From an uncultured Collinsella sp. (lineage in GTDB: Bacteria > Actinomycetota > Coriobacteriia > Coriobacteriales > Coriobacteriaceae), in the NCBI GenBank assembly GCA_900552155.1, contig URYU01000058.1, positions 1 to 10,486 of the forward strand: a stretch of 10,486 bases of DNA. The letters are read 5' to 3'. Shown piece after piece: positions 1 to 6,307 of the stretch; position 1 is the first letter of the stretch, and every line of letters starts with the position of its first letter. The notes under the pieces are model-generated. The model worked only from the letters and a program-made list of their open reading frames with translations, was not told the DNA's origin and searched no databases. The position numbers and the translations under genes were made by a program.

Positions 1-54
1 GACGTGAAACGAAAGGGCGCTGCCCTCCTGGTCGCGCCCTTGAAGTTGAACGTC
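1..54. repeat. Long imperfect inverted repeat (hairpin) downstream of pyrE
   Basis: Bases 13-20 (AAGGGCGC) and 34-41 (GCGCCCTT) form a perfect 8-bp stem around a 13-nt loop. The pairing continues outward: 1-10 and 45-54 match at 8 of 10 positions, giving about 16 pairs over a 54-nt hairpin. No coding frame here looks genuine. Together with the hairpin at 90-117 it makes a structured non-coding stretch after pyrE. It may continue left of the window. Whether it acts as RNA (3' end protection, terminator) or is a dispersed DNA repeat cannot be told from one copy. Confidence 0.5.
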
Positions 55-89
55 AGATTGTCCAAATGCGGCCCGCGCAGCGTCGCGCC

Positions 90-117
90 GTTACGCGGGT
101 TGGTAAACCCGCGTAAC
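90..117 (-). terminator. Perfect 12-bp stem-loop 3 nt after the pyrE stop
   Basis: The arms at 90-101 (GTTACGCGGGTT) and 106-117 (AACCCGCGTAAC) are perfectly complementary around a 4-nt loop. The stem begins 3 nt past the pyrE stop codon. This is the expected place for a transcript end, and the pyrE mRNA would carry it. There is no U-run after it in either direction, so it is not a classical intrinsic terminator. It could be a 3'-end stabilising hairpin, a Rho-assisted terminator, or part of an intergenic repeat together with 1-54. Confidence 0.45.
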
Positions 118-120
118 TAC

Positions 121-804
121 CTACTCCCGTGCTCCGTACTGCTTGTAGTAGGCGTCGATGGCGGTCTTGAGCTCGTCATCGATGACGACCTTGCCGTCGA
201 TCTCGTGGTTGTAGAGGGTCTCGACGACCTCGGCCATGGAAACGATGCTCGCGACGGGGAAACCGTACTTTGCCTCGATCTCCTTCTGTGCGGTGGTCAC
301 GCCACCCTTGCCGACCTCCATGCGGTTGAGGGACACGATCAGGCCCTTGATCTCGACATCGGCAGCAGCCTTGACCTTGGGATAGGTCTCGTCGATGGAC
401 TTGCCACTGGTGGTAACGTCCTCGACCATGACCACGCGGTCGCCGTCCTTGGGCTCATAACCCAGCAGGTTGCCCTTATCGGCACCGTGATCCTTGGCCT
501 CCTTGCGGTCACAGCAGTACTTGACCTCCTTGCCGTACAGCTCGTGGTAGGCAATGGCGGTAACAACAGCCAGCGGAATACCCTTGTAGGCCGGCCCAAA
601 CAGGACGTCAAAGTCGTCGCCAAAGTTATCGTGGATGGCCTGGGCGTAATACTCGCCCAGCTTCTTGAGCTGATAGCCCGTCACGTAAGCGCCGGCGTTC
701 ATAAAGAACGGGGACTGACGGCCGCTCTTGAGCGTAAAGCTGCCGAACTTAAGAACGTCGGACTCAACCATGAACTTGATGAACTCTTGCTTGTAAGCCT
801 CCAT
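121..804 (-). CDS. pyrE: Orotate phosphoribosyltransferase
   Basis: This cytosolic enzyme joins orotate to PRPP, giving orotidine 5'-phosphate and pyrophosphate, the fifth step of de novo pyrimidine synthesis. The 227-aa product is of normal family length. Visible family motifs are FTLKSGRQSPFF with N36 near residues 23-36, GPAYKGIPLA at 70-79, the mobile catalytic-loop pattern RKxxKxHG (R100, K101, K104, H106), and the PRPP-binding motif VVMVEDVTTSGKS at 124-136. The ATG start has GAGAGGAG about 6 nt upstream. No other pyr gene is in the window. The gene lies 119 bp downstream of a same-strand LuxR-type regulator gene, so it is probably transcribed separately or by read-through. A -10-like AGTTTA (plus strand 839-844, read TAAACT on the minus strand) lies upstream without a convincing -35. 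No PyrR-type attenuator was recognised. All key residues are present. Confidence 0.96.
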   Translation of the reverse strand: MEAYKQEFIKFMVESDVLKFGSFTLKSGRQSPFFMNAGAYVTGYQLKKLGEYYAQAIHDNFGDDFDVLFGPAYKGIPLAVVTAIAYHELYGKEVKYCCDRKEAKDHGADKGNLLGYEPKDGDRVVMVEDVTTSGKSIDETYPKVKAAADVEIKGLIVSLNRMEVGKGGVTTAQKEIEAKYGFPVASIVSMAEVVETLYNHEIDGKVVIDDELKTAIDAYYKQYGARE

Positions 805-865
805 ACGGGCTCCTCTCGTAATCGCGTACGTGCTCTTCAGTTTAGCGCAGGCGAGGCGTCGATGT

Positions 866-888
866 GGGCGTGCTTTGAGGCCACGCCC
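866..888. other. Small stem-loop between the LuxR-type gene and pyrE
   Basis: GGGCGTG (866-872) and CACGCCC (882-888) pair perfectly across a 9-nt loop, in the 119-bp gap between the regulator stop and the pyrE start. There is no U-tract on either side, so a terminator role is not supported. It could be a weak 3' hairpin of the upstream transcript or chance in GC-rich DNA. Confidence 0.25.
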
Positions 889-923
889 CCGTTAGAGTAA
901 GGGACTGGGCGGCGGCTCATACG

Positions 924-2468
924 CTAGTCCTTGGGTGTCCAGGACCAGAAGAAGTTGATAAGGGCCACACGCGAGGCGGTACCGGCCTTTTTGTTGATCG
1001 AGGAAATGTGGCGGTAGAGCGTGGAGCGCGAAAGGAAGAGCGTTGTGGCGATGTCCTGAACGCTCTGGTCCGAAACGACCAAGACCTCAAGAATATCGCG
1101 CTCGCGCTCTGTAAGCCCGAAGGTGGCGACGAAGGCATCGAGGCGTTCATCGGACGTGAGCTCCGCTGCCTCCACGGGCTCGGGGTCGAAGCATGTGGGC
1201 GCAAGATCCCCACCAAGATCGTCGGTGGTAAGCGGCAGGCCATCCTGCATCACGACATCATCGGCCCGTTGCCCCAACTGCCCCAGCAGCGTAATCGCAA
1301 TGCCCACAAACATCACGAGCGCCGCGCCGACTGCCGCCAGCACGTTTTGACTCGAGATGATCGCCACCGCCGGCGCCGTCACGAGCATCGAGCACACGTT
1401 GTTGACGACGCGGCCCATGCACGGCCAAAAATATGACCAGCGCGCATAGAGCGAGATGGCGGCGAATTTTGTGGTAAAGAACACCACAAAGAAGCCCGAC
1501 CCCAGATAAAAGATGATCGTGGCAGCGAGCTCGTTACCGCCACCGCCATCGATGATGAGCACAAAGAACGAAAGCGTGGACAACATGGCGGCGCATGTCA
1601 TGCCGATATTCATATACGAACGGCCGCGCAGGTCAAATAGTGCGCCAGCGACCAACGAGCTCACGACAAGCAGCAGGCGCGGCCAGTCACCCAAATCAAC
1701 AGCTCCGGTAGCATGCAAGGTTGTGAGACCCGCGTTGAGAGCGGCGAATACGCTGGAAAGATACGCTGTCGCCACGGTCAAGCGAGCTACAGTGCGGCGG
1801 AATGCCGCCTTTGCCTCGGGATCGTCATGCCACTTGGCGCCATATTCCAGAGCATCTACCGAAAGCCCGGCAACACTGGGTTCAAAGTTGGGATCGGACT
1901 CGTCGCGCAGCTTGGCGCGTCGGGTACCGTGGAGTAACGCCACCTGCGCGATCGCACAGACGACCAGAACAGCCTGCTGAGGAATGCCGGCAGGCATCAC
2001 CATGTGGTTGAGGACCTGCACCAGAACGCCCATGGCGTAAGAAAGTGCGGCGGCGCGCGCCAAGCAGGGCGTCCGCGCAAAGCGCCGCGCAAAGTTTGCG
2101 TGGGCAGTCGATCCGCAGTAGCCCAGCGCGCAGCACGCCACCAGGCCGCCGGCAATTACCACCTCAAACCGCACTGCCATAATCATCAGCAGCAATGCCG
2201 CCACCAGCAAAACGCCCGTGACGTCACTCGTTGCGTCGATGGCATGGGGACGGCGATAGTACAGAATGGGACGCACAAAAAAGCCAATCACGCTCGCGCC
2301 GATAACAAGGCTCTCATAAATAACGACCTCGTTTGGAGACACGAACTCGGCCATGCGCACATCAAAAAGATACTCGCACGCCAAAAACGTGAAGAAGAAC
2401 AGCGCCAGGCATATAATCTCCCGAATGCCCCGACGCAAATATGCGGTTGTGTCTCCCATGCCCCTCAT
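924..2468 (-). CDS. 12-TM membrane protein with C-terminal LuxR-type helix-turn-helix (one-component regulator)
   Basis: This 514-aa protein has about 12 hydrophobic helices in its first ~400 residues, in an MFS-like arrangement with a long polar stretch after the sixth. An acidic linker follows, then a C-terminal LuxR-type HTH at about residues 450-505 (GLTERERDILEVL, then SVQDIATTLFLSRSTLYRHI). It therefore looks like a membrane-tethered regulator sensing something in or across the membrane. Proteins of this build are abundant in Coriobacteriia, and ligands are mostly unknown. I chose ATG at 2468 because GGGGG lies 6 nt upstream and a promoter fits at 2499-2527. An in-frame TTG at 2489 would add 7 residues but would sit about 3 nt from the predicted transcript start and has no ribosome site. 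An ATG at 2459 is also possible. pyrE lies downstream on the same strand. Targets could be its own divergent region. No receiver or kinase domain is visible. Confidence 0.85.
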   Translation of the reverse strand: MRGMGDTTAYLRRGIREIICLALFFFTFLACEYLFDVRMAEFVSPNEVVIYESLVIGASVIGFFVRPILYYRRPHAIDATSDVTGVLLVAALLLMIMAVRFEVVIAGGLVACCALGYCGSTAHANFARRFARTPCLARAAALSYAMGVLVQVLNHMVMPAGIPQQAVLVVCAIAQVALLHGTRRAKLRDESDPNFEPSVAGLSVDALEYGAKWHDDPEAKAAFRRTVARLTVATAYLSSVFAALNAGLTTLHATGAVDLGDWPRLLLVVSSLVAGALFDLRGRSYMNIGMTCAAMLSTLSFFVLIIDGGGGNELAATIIFYLGSGFFVVFFTTKFAAISLYARWSYFWPCMGRVVNNVCSMLVTAPAVAIISSQNVLAAVGAALVMFVGIAITLLGQLGQRADDVVMQDGLPLTTDDLGGDLAPTCFDPEPVEAAELTSDERLDAFVATFGLTERERDILEVLVVSDQSVQDIATTLFLSRSTLYRHISSINKKAGTASRVALINFFWSWTPKD

Positions 2469-2498
2469 GGTTAACCCCCAGCCGCTCAATTGTCTGGA

Positions 2499-2527
2499 AA
2501 TCTATTTTAATAAAGAACCAGTCTCAA
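2499..2527 (-). promoter_or_regulatory. Sigma70-like promoter of the LuxR-type gene
   Basis: Read on the minus strand, a -35 TTGAGA (plus-strand 2522-2527; 5 of 6 to consensus) and a -10 TAGATT (plus-strand 2499-2504; 4 of 6) are separated by exactly 17 nt. The region is AT-rich against a GC-rich background. The predicted start near 2492 leaves a leader of about 24 nt before the ATG at 2468. Confidence 0.5.
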
Positions 2528-2636
2528 TATCGAAGCCAGGCTCGAAATGCTGCCAATTCGACCCCAGCCGTCCACATCACGCCGCGATTTTGAGCCGCAT
2601 GGACCAGAAGGGACGCGCGCGATCTCTAGCTCGGCC

Positions 2637-2738
2637 AGGAGTGTCTCCAACTACCACTCATTTAAGTACGTCCCCAATGAGTGGCCGAAGAGTGTCCCCC
2701 GCGACTAGTCGTTTAAGAACGTCCCCAATGACTAGTCA
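2637..2738. repeat. 51-bp tandem duplication forming two hairpins with a shared loop (REP/BIME-like)
   Basis: Units 2637-2687 and 2688-2738 align without gaps at 38 of 51 positions. Unit A has a 9-bp stem (2654-2662 with 2676-2684). Unit B has an 11-bp stem with one G-T pair (2703-2713 with 2727-2737). Both stems enclose a 13-nt loop, TAAGWACGTCCCC. Stem differences keep pairing: C-G to T-A, C-G to G-C, and A-T to G-T. A related motif, ARGAGTGTCYCC, precedes each hairpin (2637-2648, 2688-2699), and a fifth degenerate copy, GTGTCCCA, begins at 2751. The element lies between divergent genes. It resembles paired palindromic REP elements mobilised by RAYT transposases, but no RAYT gene is present here. 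Confidence 0.75.
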
Positions 2739-2855
2739 AAAATGGGCCATGTGTCCCAGTTGTGGAGACTCCTTGAGCCGTCTGGGTATCGCGAAGGATC
2801 GCGCACTCCCCCATCATCGAAAGTGACACACGCTACCAGTTGATGGGAGGCAGCC
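2739..2855 (+). other. Leader region of the zinc-ribbon cluster
   Basis: This non-coding stretch lies between the tandem hairpins and the DUF4428 gene. It contains a degenerate extra copy of the repeat motif (GTGTCCCA at 2751-2758) and a strong ribosome site, GGGAGG, 5 nt before the ATG at 2856. I found no convincing -35/-10 pair for the downstream genes, so their promoter may be non-canonical, lie within or upstream of the repeat, or need an activator. The neighbouring stretch 2528-2636 shows nothing beyond a 5-bp inverted repeat (TCGAA 2542-2546, TTCGA 2557-2561). Confidence 0.4.
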
Positions 2856-3593
2856 ATGGGCTTCTTTGACAAGATGTTCGAGAAGAAAGAGTGCGCGATT
2901 TGCGGTACCGAGCTGGGACTTCTAGGTAAGACAAAAATCAATGAAGGCTACCTGTGCAAAGAGTGCGCCGGCAAGCTCTCCCCCTACTTCCACGGCTATC
3001 GCTCCAGCACCGCGGACGACATCCGTGAGCAACTCGCCTACCGCGAGGCCAACGCCGAGCGCCTGTCTTCGTTCAACCCCACGCGCACGCTTTCTGCCGG
3101 GCGCACCAATATTATGCTCGATGAGGACGCGGGGCTGCTGATCATCACTTCGCAGAGCCGCTGGCGCGACGCCAATCCCGACATCATCGAGTTCTCACAG
3201 GTACTCGGCTGCGATATGGATATCGACGAGCAGCGCACCGAGATCTATCGCGAGACCAAGGACGGCGAGCGCGAGAGCTACAACCCGCCGCGCTACGACC
3301 TGGATTACGACTTCAATCTGACCATCCATGTCAACACGCCGTACTTTACCGAGATCAACCTGCGCGTGAACGACTCCACCATCGATCAGCGCGGCTCCAT
3401 CGAATACCGCGAGGCCAAGCGCCAGGCAACCGAGGTCCGCGATGCGCTGGTGCAGCTGCGCCAGGAGACGCGCGACAGCGTCGTGGCCGCCAAGGCCCCC
3501 AAGACCGCGGTGACCTGCCCCTTCTGCGGAGCCACCACCATTCCCGATGCCAGCGGGCGCTGCGAATACTGCGGCGGCGCCATCGGCGCATAG
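2856..3593 (+). CDS. DUF4428 zinc-ribbon protein with C-terminal second zinc ribbon
   Basis: This is a 245-aa soluble protein with no signal peptide or membrane helix. The N-terminus matches the DUF4428 family: a zinc ribbon with C13-x2-C16 and C34-x2-C37, followed by the typical KLSPYF and EQLAYREAN stretches at about 40-67. The middle, about residues 75-190, begins FNPTRTLSAGRT and is rich in beta-prone segments, resembling a PH-like fold (inference). A second treble-cysteine-pair ribbon closes the protein: C221, C224, C236, C239. The zinc ligands are complete in both ribbons. GGGAGG lies 5 nt before the ATG. It is the first gene of a tight plus-strand cluster, 24 bp ahead of the YdjG-like gene, so it is probably co-transcribed and works with the two next proteins, which also carry two zinc ribbons each. 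The biochemical function of DUF4428 proteins is unknown; a scaffold or adaptor role is a guess. Confidence 0.85.
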   Translation: MGFFDKMFEKKECAICGTELGLLGKTKINEGYLCKECAGKLSPYFHGYRSSTADDIREQLAYREANAERLSSFNPTRTLSAGRTNIMLDEDAGLLIITSQSRWRDANPDIIEFSQVLGCDMDIDEQRTEIYRETKDGERESYNPPRYDLDYDFNLTIHVNTPYFTEINLRVNDSTIDQRGSIEYREAKRQATEVRDALVQLRQETRDSVVAAKAPKTAVTCPFCGATTIPDASGRCEYCGGAIGA

Positions 3594-3617
3594 CCTCCGG
3601 CAGCGAAAGGACCGATC

Positions 3618-4940
3618 ATGGCCTTCGAGAGCGTTAACTATCAGTGCCCTGCCTGCGGTGGCCCCTTGCATTTTGCAAGCGCCGAGCAAAAGCTCGTCTG
3701 CGACTACTGTGACTCGCGCTTTGAAGTCGAAGAAGTCGAGGCCCTCTATCGCGAGCGCCAGGACAAGGCCGACGCCAAAGCCGATGCGGCAGCCGCAACA
3801 CCCAAGCCCGTCGCCGACGACGCGGTGCAGGAGCTCGCCCAAAACGCCGGCTACATCTGCTCGTCGTGCGGCGCCGAGCTCGTGTCCGACGGCACCGTCG
3901 CCGTCACCACCTGCCCGTACTGCGGCAACTCTGCCGTGGCGCCCGGCCAGCTCTCTGGCGACTTCTCGCCCGACCTGGTGATTCCGTTTAAGCTCGGGCG
4001 CGACGACGTCACGGCCGCACTCAAGGAACACTACAAGGGCAAGATCTTGCTGCCCAAGAGCTTTGTCACCGGCAACCACATCGACGAGGTCCAAGGTGTC
4101 TACGTGCCGTTTTGGCTCTACGGCGCCCGCGTTGACGGCGAAGTGTACTTTGACGCGACCAACGAGACCGTGACCGAGGAATCCGACCGCACCGTCACGA
4201 CCACCGACCACTACGATGCCTATCGCAAGGGCAATATCTCGTTTAAGCGCGTGCCCGTCGACGGATCGTCCAAGATGCCCGACGGCCACATGGACGCCAT
4301 CGAGCCGTTTGACTACGACGCACTGCGTCCATTCTCGGTCGCATATATGCCCGGCTACATCGCCAACCGCTACGACGAGGACTGCGAGACCTGCAAGGCG
4401 CGCGCCGAGCGCCGTATGGAAGAAAGCACGATCTCGGCCCTGCGCGAGACCGTCGTCGACGAATACGACGATGCCACGGTCGAAAGCAAGCAGCTCGACT
4501 ACACCTGGGAAGACAGCGACTACGCCCTGTTCCCCGTCTGGATGCTCTCCACCTCATGGAACGGCAAGAGCTACCTGTTTGCCATGAACGGTCAGACCGG
4601 CCGCTTGGTCGGCGAGCTCCCCTGCTCCAAGCCCAAGCTCGTCATCGCCTCGGTGCTGTTCTTTGTGATCGGATTTGTCCTCTCCCAGATCCTCTTTATG
4701 GGTGAGAATGCCTTCGATCCGGATTACCTCGCCTTTGACATCGAGGGCATCCTCATCAACATCGTCGCGCCGCTGATCATCGTAATCATCGGAGACGTGC
4801 TGCTGGTAGGCCAGCTCAAAACGGCCAACGAGGCCACCCACGCCGACGAGTACTGCGGCGAGCTCGACCTGACCGAGAAGCACGACACCTTCAGCCACAC
4901 CGAGACCACCGTTGTCATGAAAGACGACAAGGACGACTAA
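3618..4940 (+). CDS. YdjG-like membrane protein with two N-terminal zinc ribbons
   Basis: This 440-aa protein starts with a TFIIB-type zinc ribbon (C10, C13, C28, C31). A charged, Ala-rich linker (about 36-76) leads to a second ribbon (C81, C84, C99, C102). A large cytosolic region follows, with the family-typical VQGVYVPFWLYGA stretch at about 157-169 and an extra C-x2-C (DCETCKAR) near 256-259. Two hydrophobic helices are near 341-361 and 377-398, and the tail is acidic and polar. This order matches YdjG-type proteins, often misannotated as helicase or primosomal protein because of the ribbons. In B. subtilis, ydjG sits with pspA (ydjF), ydjH and ydjI, a membrane-associated set. AAAGGA lies 6 nt before the ATG. 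Spacing to neighbours is 24 bp upstream and 48 bp downstream with no terminator, which argues for one operon. Likely role: membrane anchor for the SPFH partner. Family call firm, function inferred. Confidence 0.82.
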   Translation: MAFESVNYQCPACGGPLHFASAEQKLVCDYCDSRFEVEEVEALYRERQDKADAKADAAAATPKPVADDAVQELAQNAGYICSSCGAELVSDGTVAVTTCPYCGNSAVAPGQLSGDFSPDLVIPFKLGRDDVTAALKEHYKGKILLPKSFVTGNHIDEVQGVYVPFWLYGARVDGEVYFDATNETVTEESDRTVTTTDHYDAYRKGNISFKRVPVDGSSKMPDGHMDAIEPFDYDALRPFSVAYMPGYIANRYDEDCETCKARAERRMEESTISALRETVVDEYDDATVESKQLDYTWEDSDYALFPVWMLSTSWNGKSYLFAMNGQTGRLVGELPCSKPKLVIASVLFFVIGFVLSQILFMGENAFDPDYLAFDIEGILINIVAPLIIVIIGDVLLVGQLKTANEATHADEYCGELDLTEKHDTFSHTETTVVMKDDKDD

Positions 4941-4988
4941 GCAATCCAACCAATACCACCCGGCCTCTGACGAGAAAGGAAGATCACC

Positions 4989-6227
4989 ATGGGACTCTTG
5001 AAAGCTGGATTGGGAGCTGCCGGCGGCGTCATGGCCGACCAGTGGAAGGAATTTATCTACTGCGAGTCGATGCCCGCTGACGTCTTGGCCTGCAAGGGCA
5101 GCAAGCGCACCGGCGGCCGCAGCTCCAACACGCGCGGCGAGGACAACGTCATCTCCAACGGCTCGGTCATCGCCGTCAACGACGGCCAGGGCATGCTCGT
5201 GGTGCAAAACGGCAAGATCATCGAAGTCGCGCTGGAGCCCGGTGAGTTCGTCTTCGATACCGGCAGCGAGCCGAGCGTCTTTAGCGGCAACCTGGGCGAC
5301 TCCATCAAGGAGACCTTTGCCAATATCGGCAGCCGCTTTACCTTTGGCGGCGATGCGGGCAAAGACCAGCGCGTCTACTTCATCAACACCAAGGAGATCA
5401 TCGGCAACAAGTACGGCACCGCCTCGCCCGTTCCCTTCCGTGTGGTCGATAACAACATTGGTCTGGACGTCGACATCTCCGTGCGCTGCAACGGCGAGTA
5501 TTCGTACCGCATCACCAACCCGCTGCTGTTCTACACCAACGTATGCGGCAACGTGACCGATAGCTACACGCGCGACAAGATCGACAGCCAGCTTAAGTCC
5601 GAGCTGCTCACCGCCCTGCAGCCCGCCTTTGCCAAGATCTCAGAGATGGGCATCCGCTACAGCGCCATCCCCGGCCACACCACCGAGCTCGCCCGCGCGC
5701 TCAACGAGGTCCTCTCTGCCGACTGGCGTGACCTGCGCGGCGTCGAGATCGTAAGCTTTGGCGTCAACTCCATCGCCGCCTCGCAAGAGGACGAGCAGAT
5801 GATCAAGGACCTGCAGAAAGCCGCGGTCATGCGCGATCCCACCATGGCGGCAGCCAACATTGCCAGCGCCCAGAGCGACGCAATGCGCGCGGCAGCCGCC
5901 AACCCCAACGGCGCGATGGCAGGCTTTATGGGCATGGGCATGGCAGGTGGCATGGGCGGCATGAACGCCAGCCAGCTGTTCGCCGCCGGCCAGGCACAGC
6001 AGCAGGCCGCTCCGCAGCCGGCTCCGGCTCCCGCCCCCGCACCGGCTCCCGCCGCACCTGCGGCCGGCGCATGGACCTGCAGCTGCGGCGCCACCAACAC
6101 CGGCAAGTTCTGCTCCGAGTGCGGTAGTCCCGCACCCGCCCCGGCACCGGCCAAGTGGTTCTGCCCCAACTGCGGCAGCGAAAACGGCGGCAAGTTCTGC
6201 AGCAACTGCGGAACGCCCCGGCCCTAG
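4989..6227 (+). CDS. SPFH-domain protein with C-terminal tandem zinc ribbons (YdjI family, COG4260)
   Basis: This 412-aa protein belongs to the stomatin/prohibitin (SPFH) superfamily branch with C-terminal zinc ribbons, represented by B. subtilis YdjI and sometimes labelled 'virion core protein'. The SPFH region spans about residues 20-290 (e.g. QWKEFIYCESMPAD near the start and LRGVEIVSFGVNSI near 243). It has no hydrophobic anchor, so membrane contact would need a partner such as the preceding YdjG-like protein. A Met/Gly-rich stretch (about 308-326) and a Pro-Ala repeat linker (about 340-361) lead to two ribbons: C364, C366, C375, C378 (first pair C-x-C) and C392, C395, C404, C407. SPFH proteins form ring- or cage-like oligomers that organise membrane regions; function here is inferred. 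An AAAGGA ribosome site lies about 8 nt before the ATG. A terminator-like hairpin follows at 6247-6276. Confidence 0.88.
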   Translation: MGLLKAGLGAAGGVMADQWKEFIYCESMPADVLACKGSKRTGGRSSNTRGEDNVISNGSVIAVNDGQGMLVVQNGKIIEVALEPGEFVFDTGSEPSVFSGNLGDSIKETFANIGSRFTFGGDAGKDQRVYFINTKEIIGNKYGTASPVPFRVVDNNIGLDVDISVRCNGEYSYRITNPLLFYTNVCGNVTDSYTRDKIDSQLKSELLTALQPAFAKISEMGIRYSAIPGHTTELARALNEVLSADWRDLRGVEIVSFGVNSIAASQEDEQMIKDLQKAAVMRDPTMAAANIASAQSDAMRAAAANPNGAMAGFMGMGMAGGMGGMNASQLFAAGQAQQQAAPQPAPAPAPAPAPAAPAAGAWTCSCGATNTGKFCSECGSPAPAPAPAKWFCPNCGSENGGKFCSNCGTPRP

Positions 6228-6246
6228 CCCCTCTATCTGGTAATTG

Positions 6247-6276
6247 GCGGGGGATCCGCCACCCCCGCATTTGTTT
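6247..6276 (+). terminator. Terminator-like hairpin between the SPFH and lipoprotein genes
   Basis: GCGGGGG (6247-6253) pairs perfectly with CCCCCGC (6262-6268) over an 8-nt loop, followed by a T-rich tail ATTTGTTT (6269-6276). It starts about 20 nt past the SPFH stop codon. A competing 5-bp stem (GGCGG 6246-6250 with CCGCC 6256-6260) is possible. It would end or attenuate the three-gene transcript before the lipoprotein gene. Confidence 0.6.
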
Positions 6277-6307
6277 CTATGGGTTTCGTTCGATAAAGGA
6301 GGACACC

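Noticed and set aside
4..900. Long plus-strand open frame (298 codons) opposite pyrE
   Set aside because: pyrE on the minus strand has all catalytic motifs; this frame is a GC-bias shadow, has a repetitive Leu/Val/Asp-rich composition and runs through both non-coding hairpins.
2469..2489. TTG start adding 7 residues to the LuxR-type protein
   Set aside because: It has no ribosome site and would lie only about 3 nt from the predicted transcript start; ATG at 2468 fits better.
2637..2738. CRISPR array
   Set aside because: Only two contiguous 51-bp units with no unique spacers of constant length and no cas genes nearby.
2353..2826. Plus-strand frame of 157 codons running out of the LuxR-type gene through the hairpins, ending with a CPSCG motif
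   Set aside because: Its first part is antisense to a real gene and the rest encodes the tandem repeat; the single C-x2-C is likely chance, and there is no ribosome site.
2739..2855. Riboswitch in the leader of the DUF4428 gene
   Set aside because: No known riboswitch core was recognised, and no terminator/antiterminator pair or ribosome-site sequestering stem could be drawn with confidence.
3195..4289. Minus-strand open frame of 364 codons opposite the zinc-ribbon genes
   Set aside because: It spans two convincing plus-strand genes and their intergenic gap, has Gly/Ala/Val shadow composition, and carries no motif.
6155..6307. Upstream start for the lipoprotein gene inside the SPFH gene
   Set aside because: It would bury the signal peptide internally and pass through the terminator-like hairpin; ATG 6308 has a perfect ribosome site.
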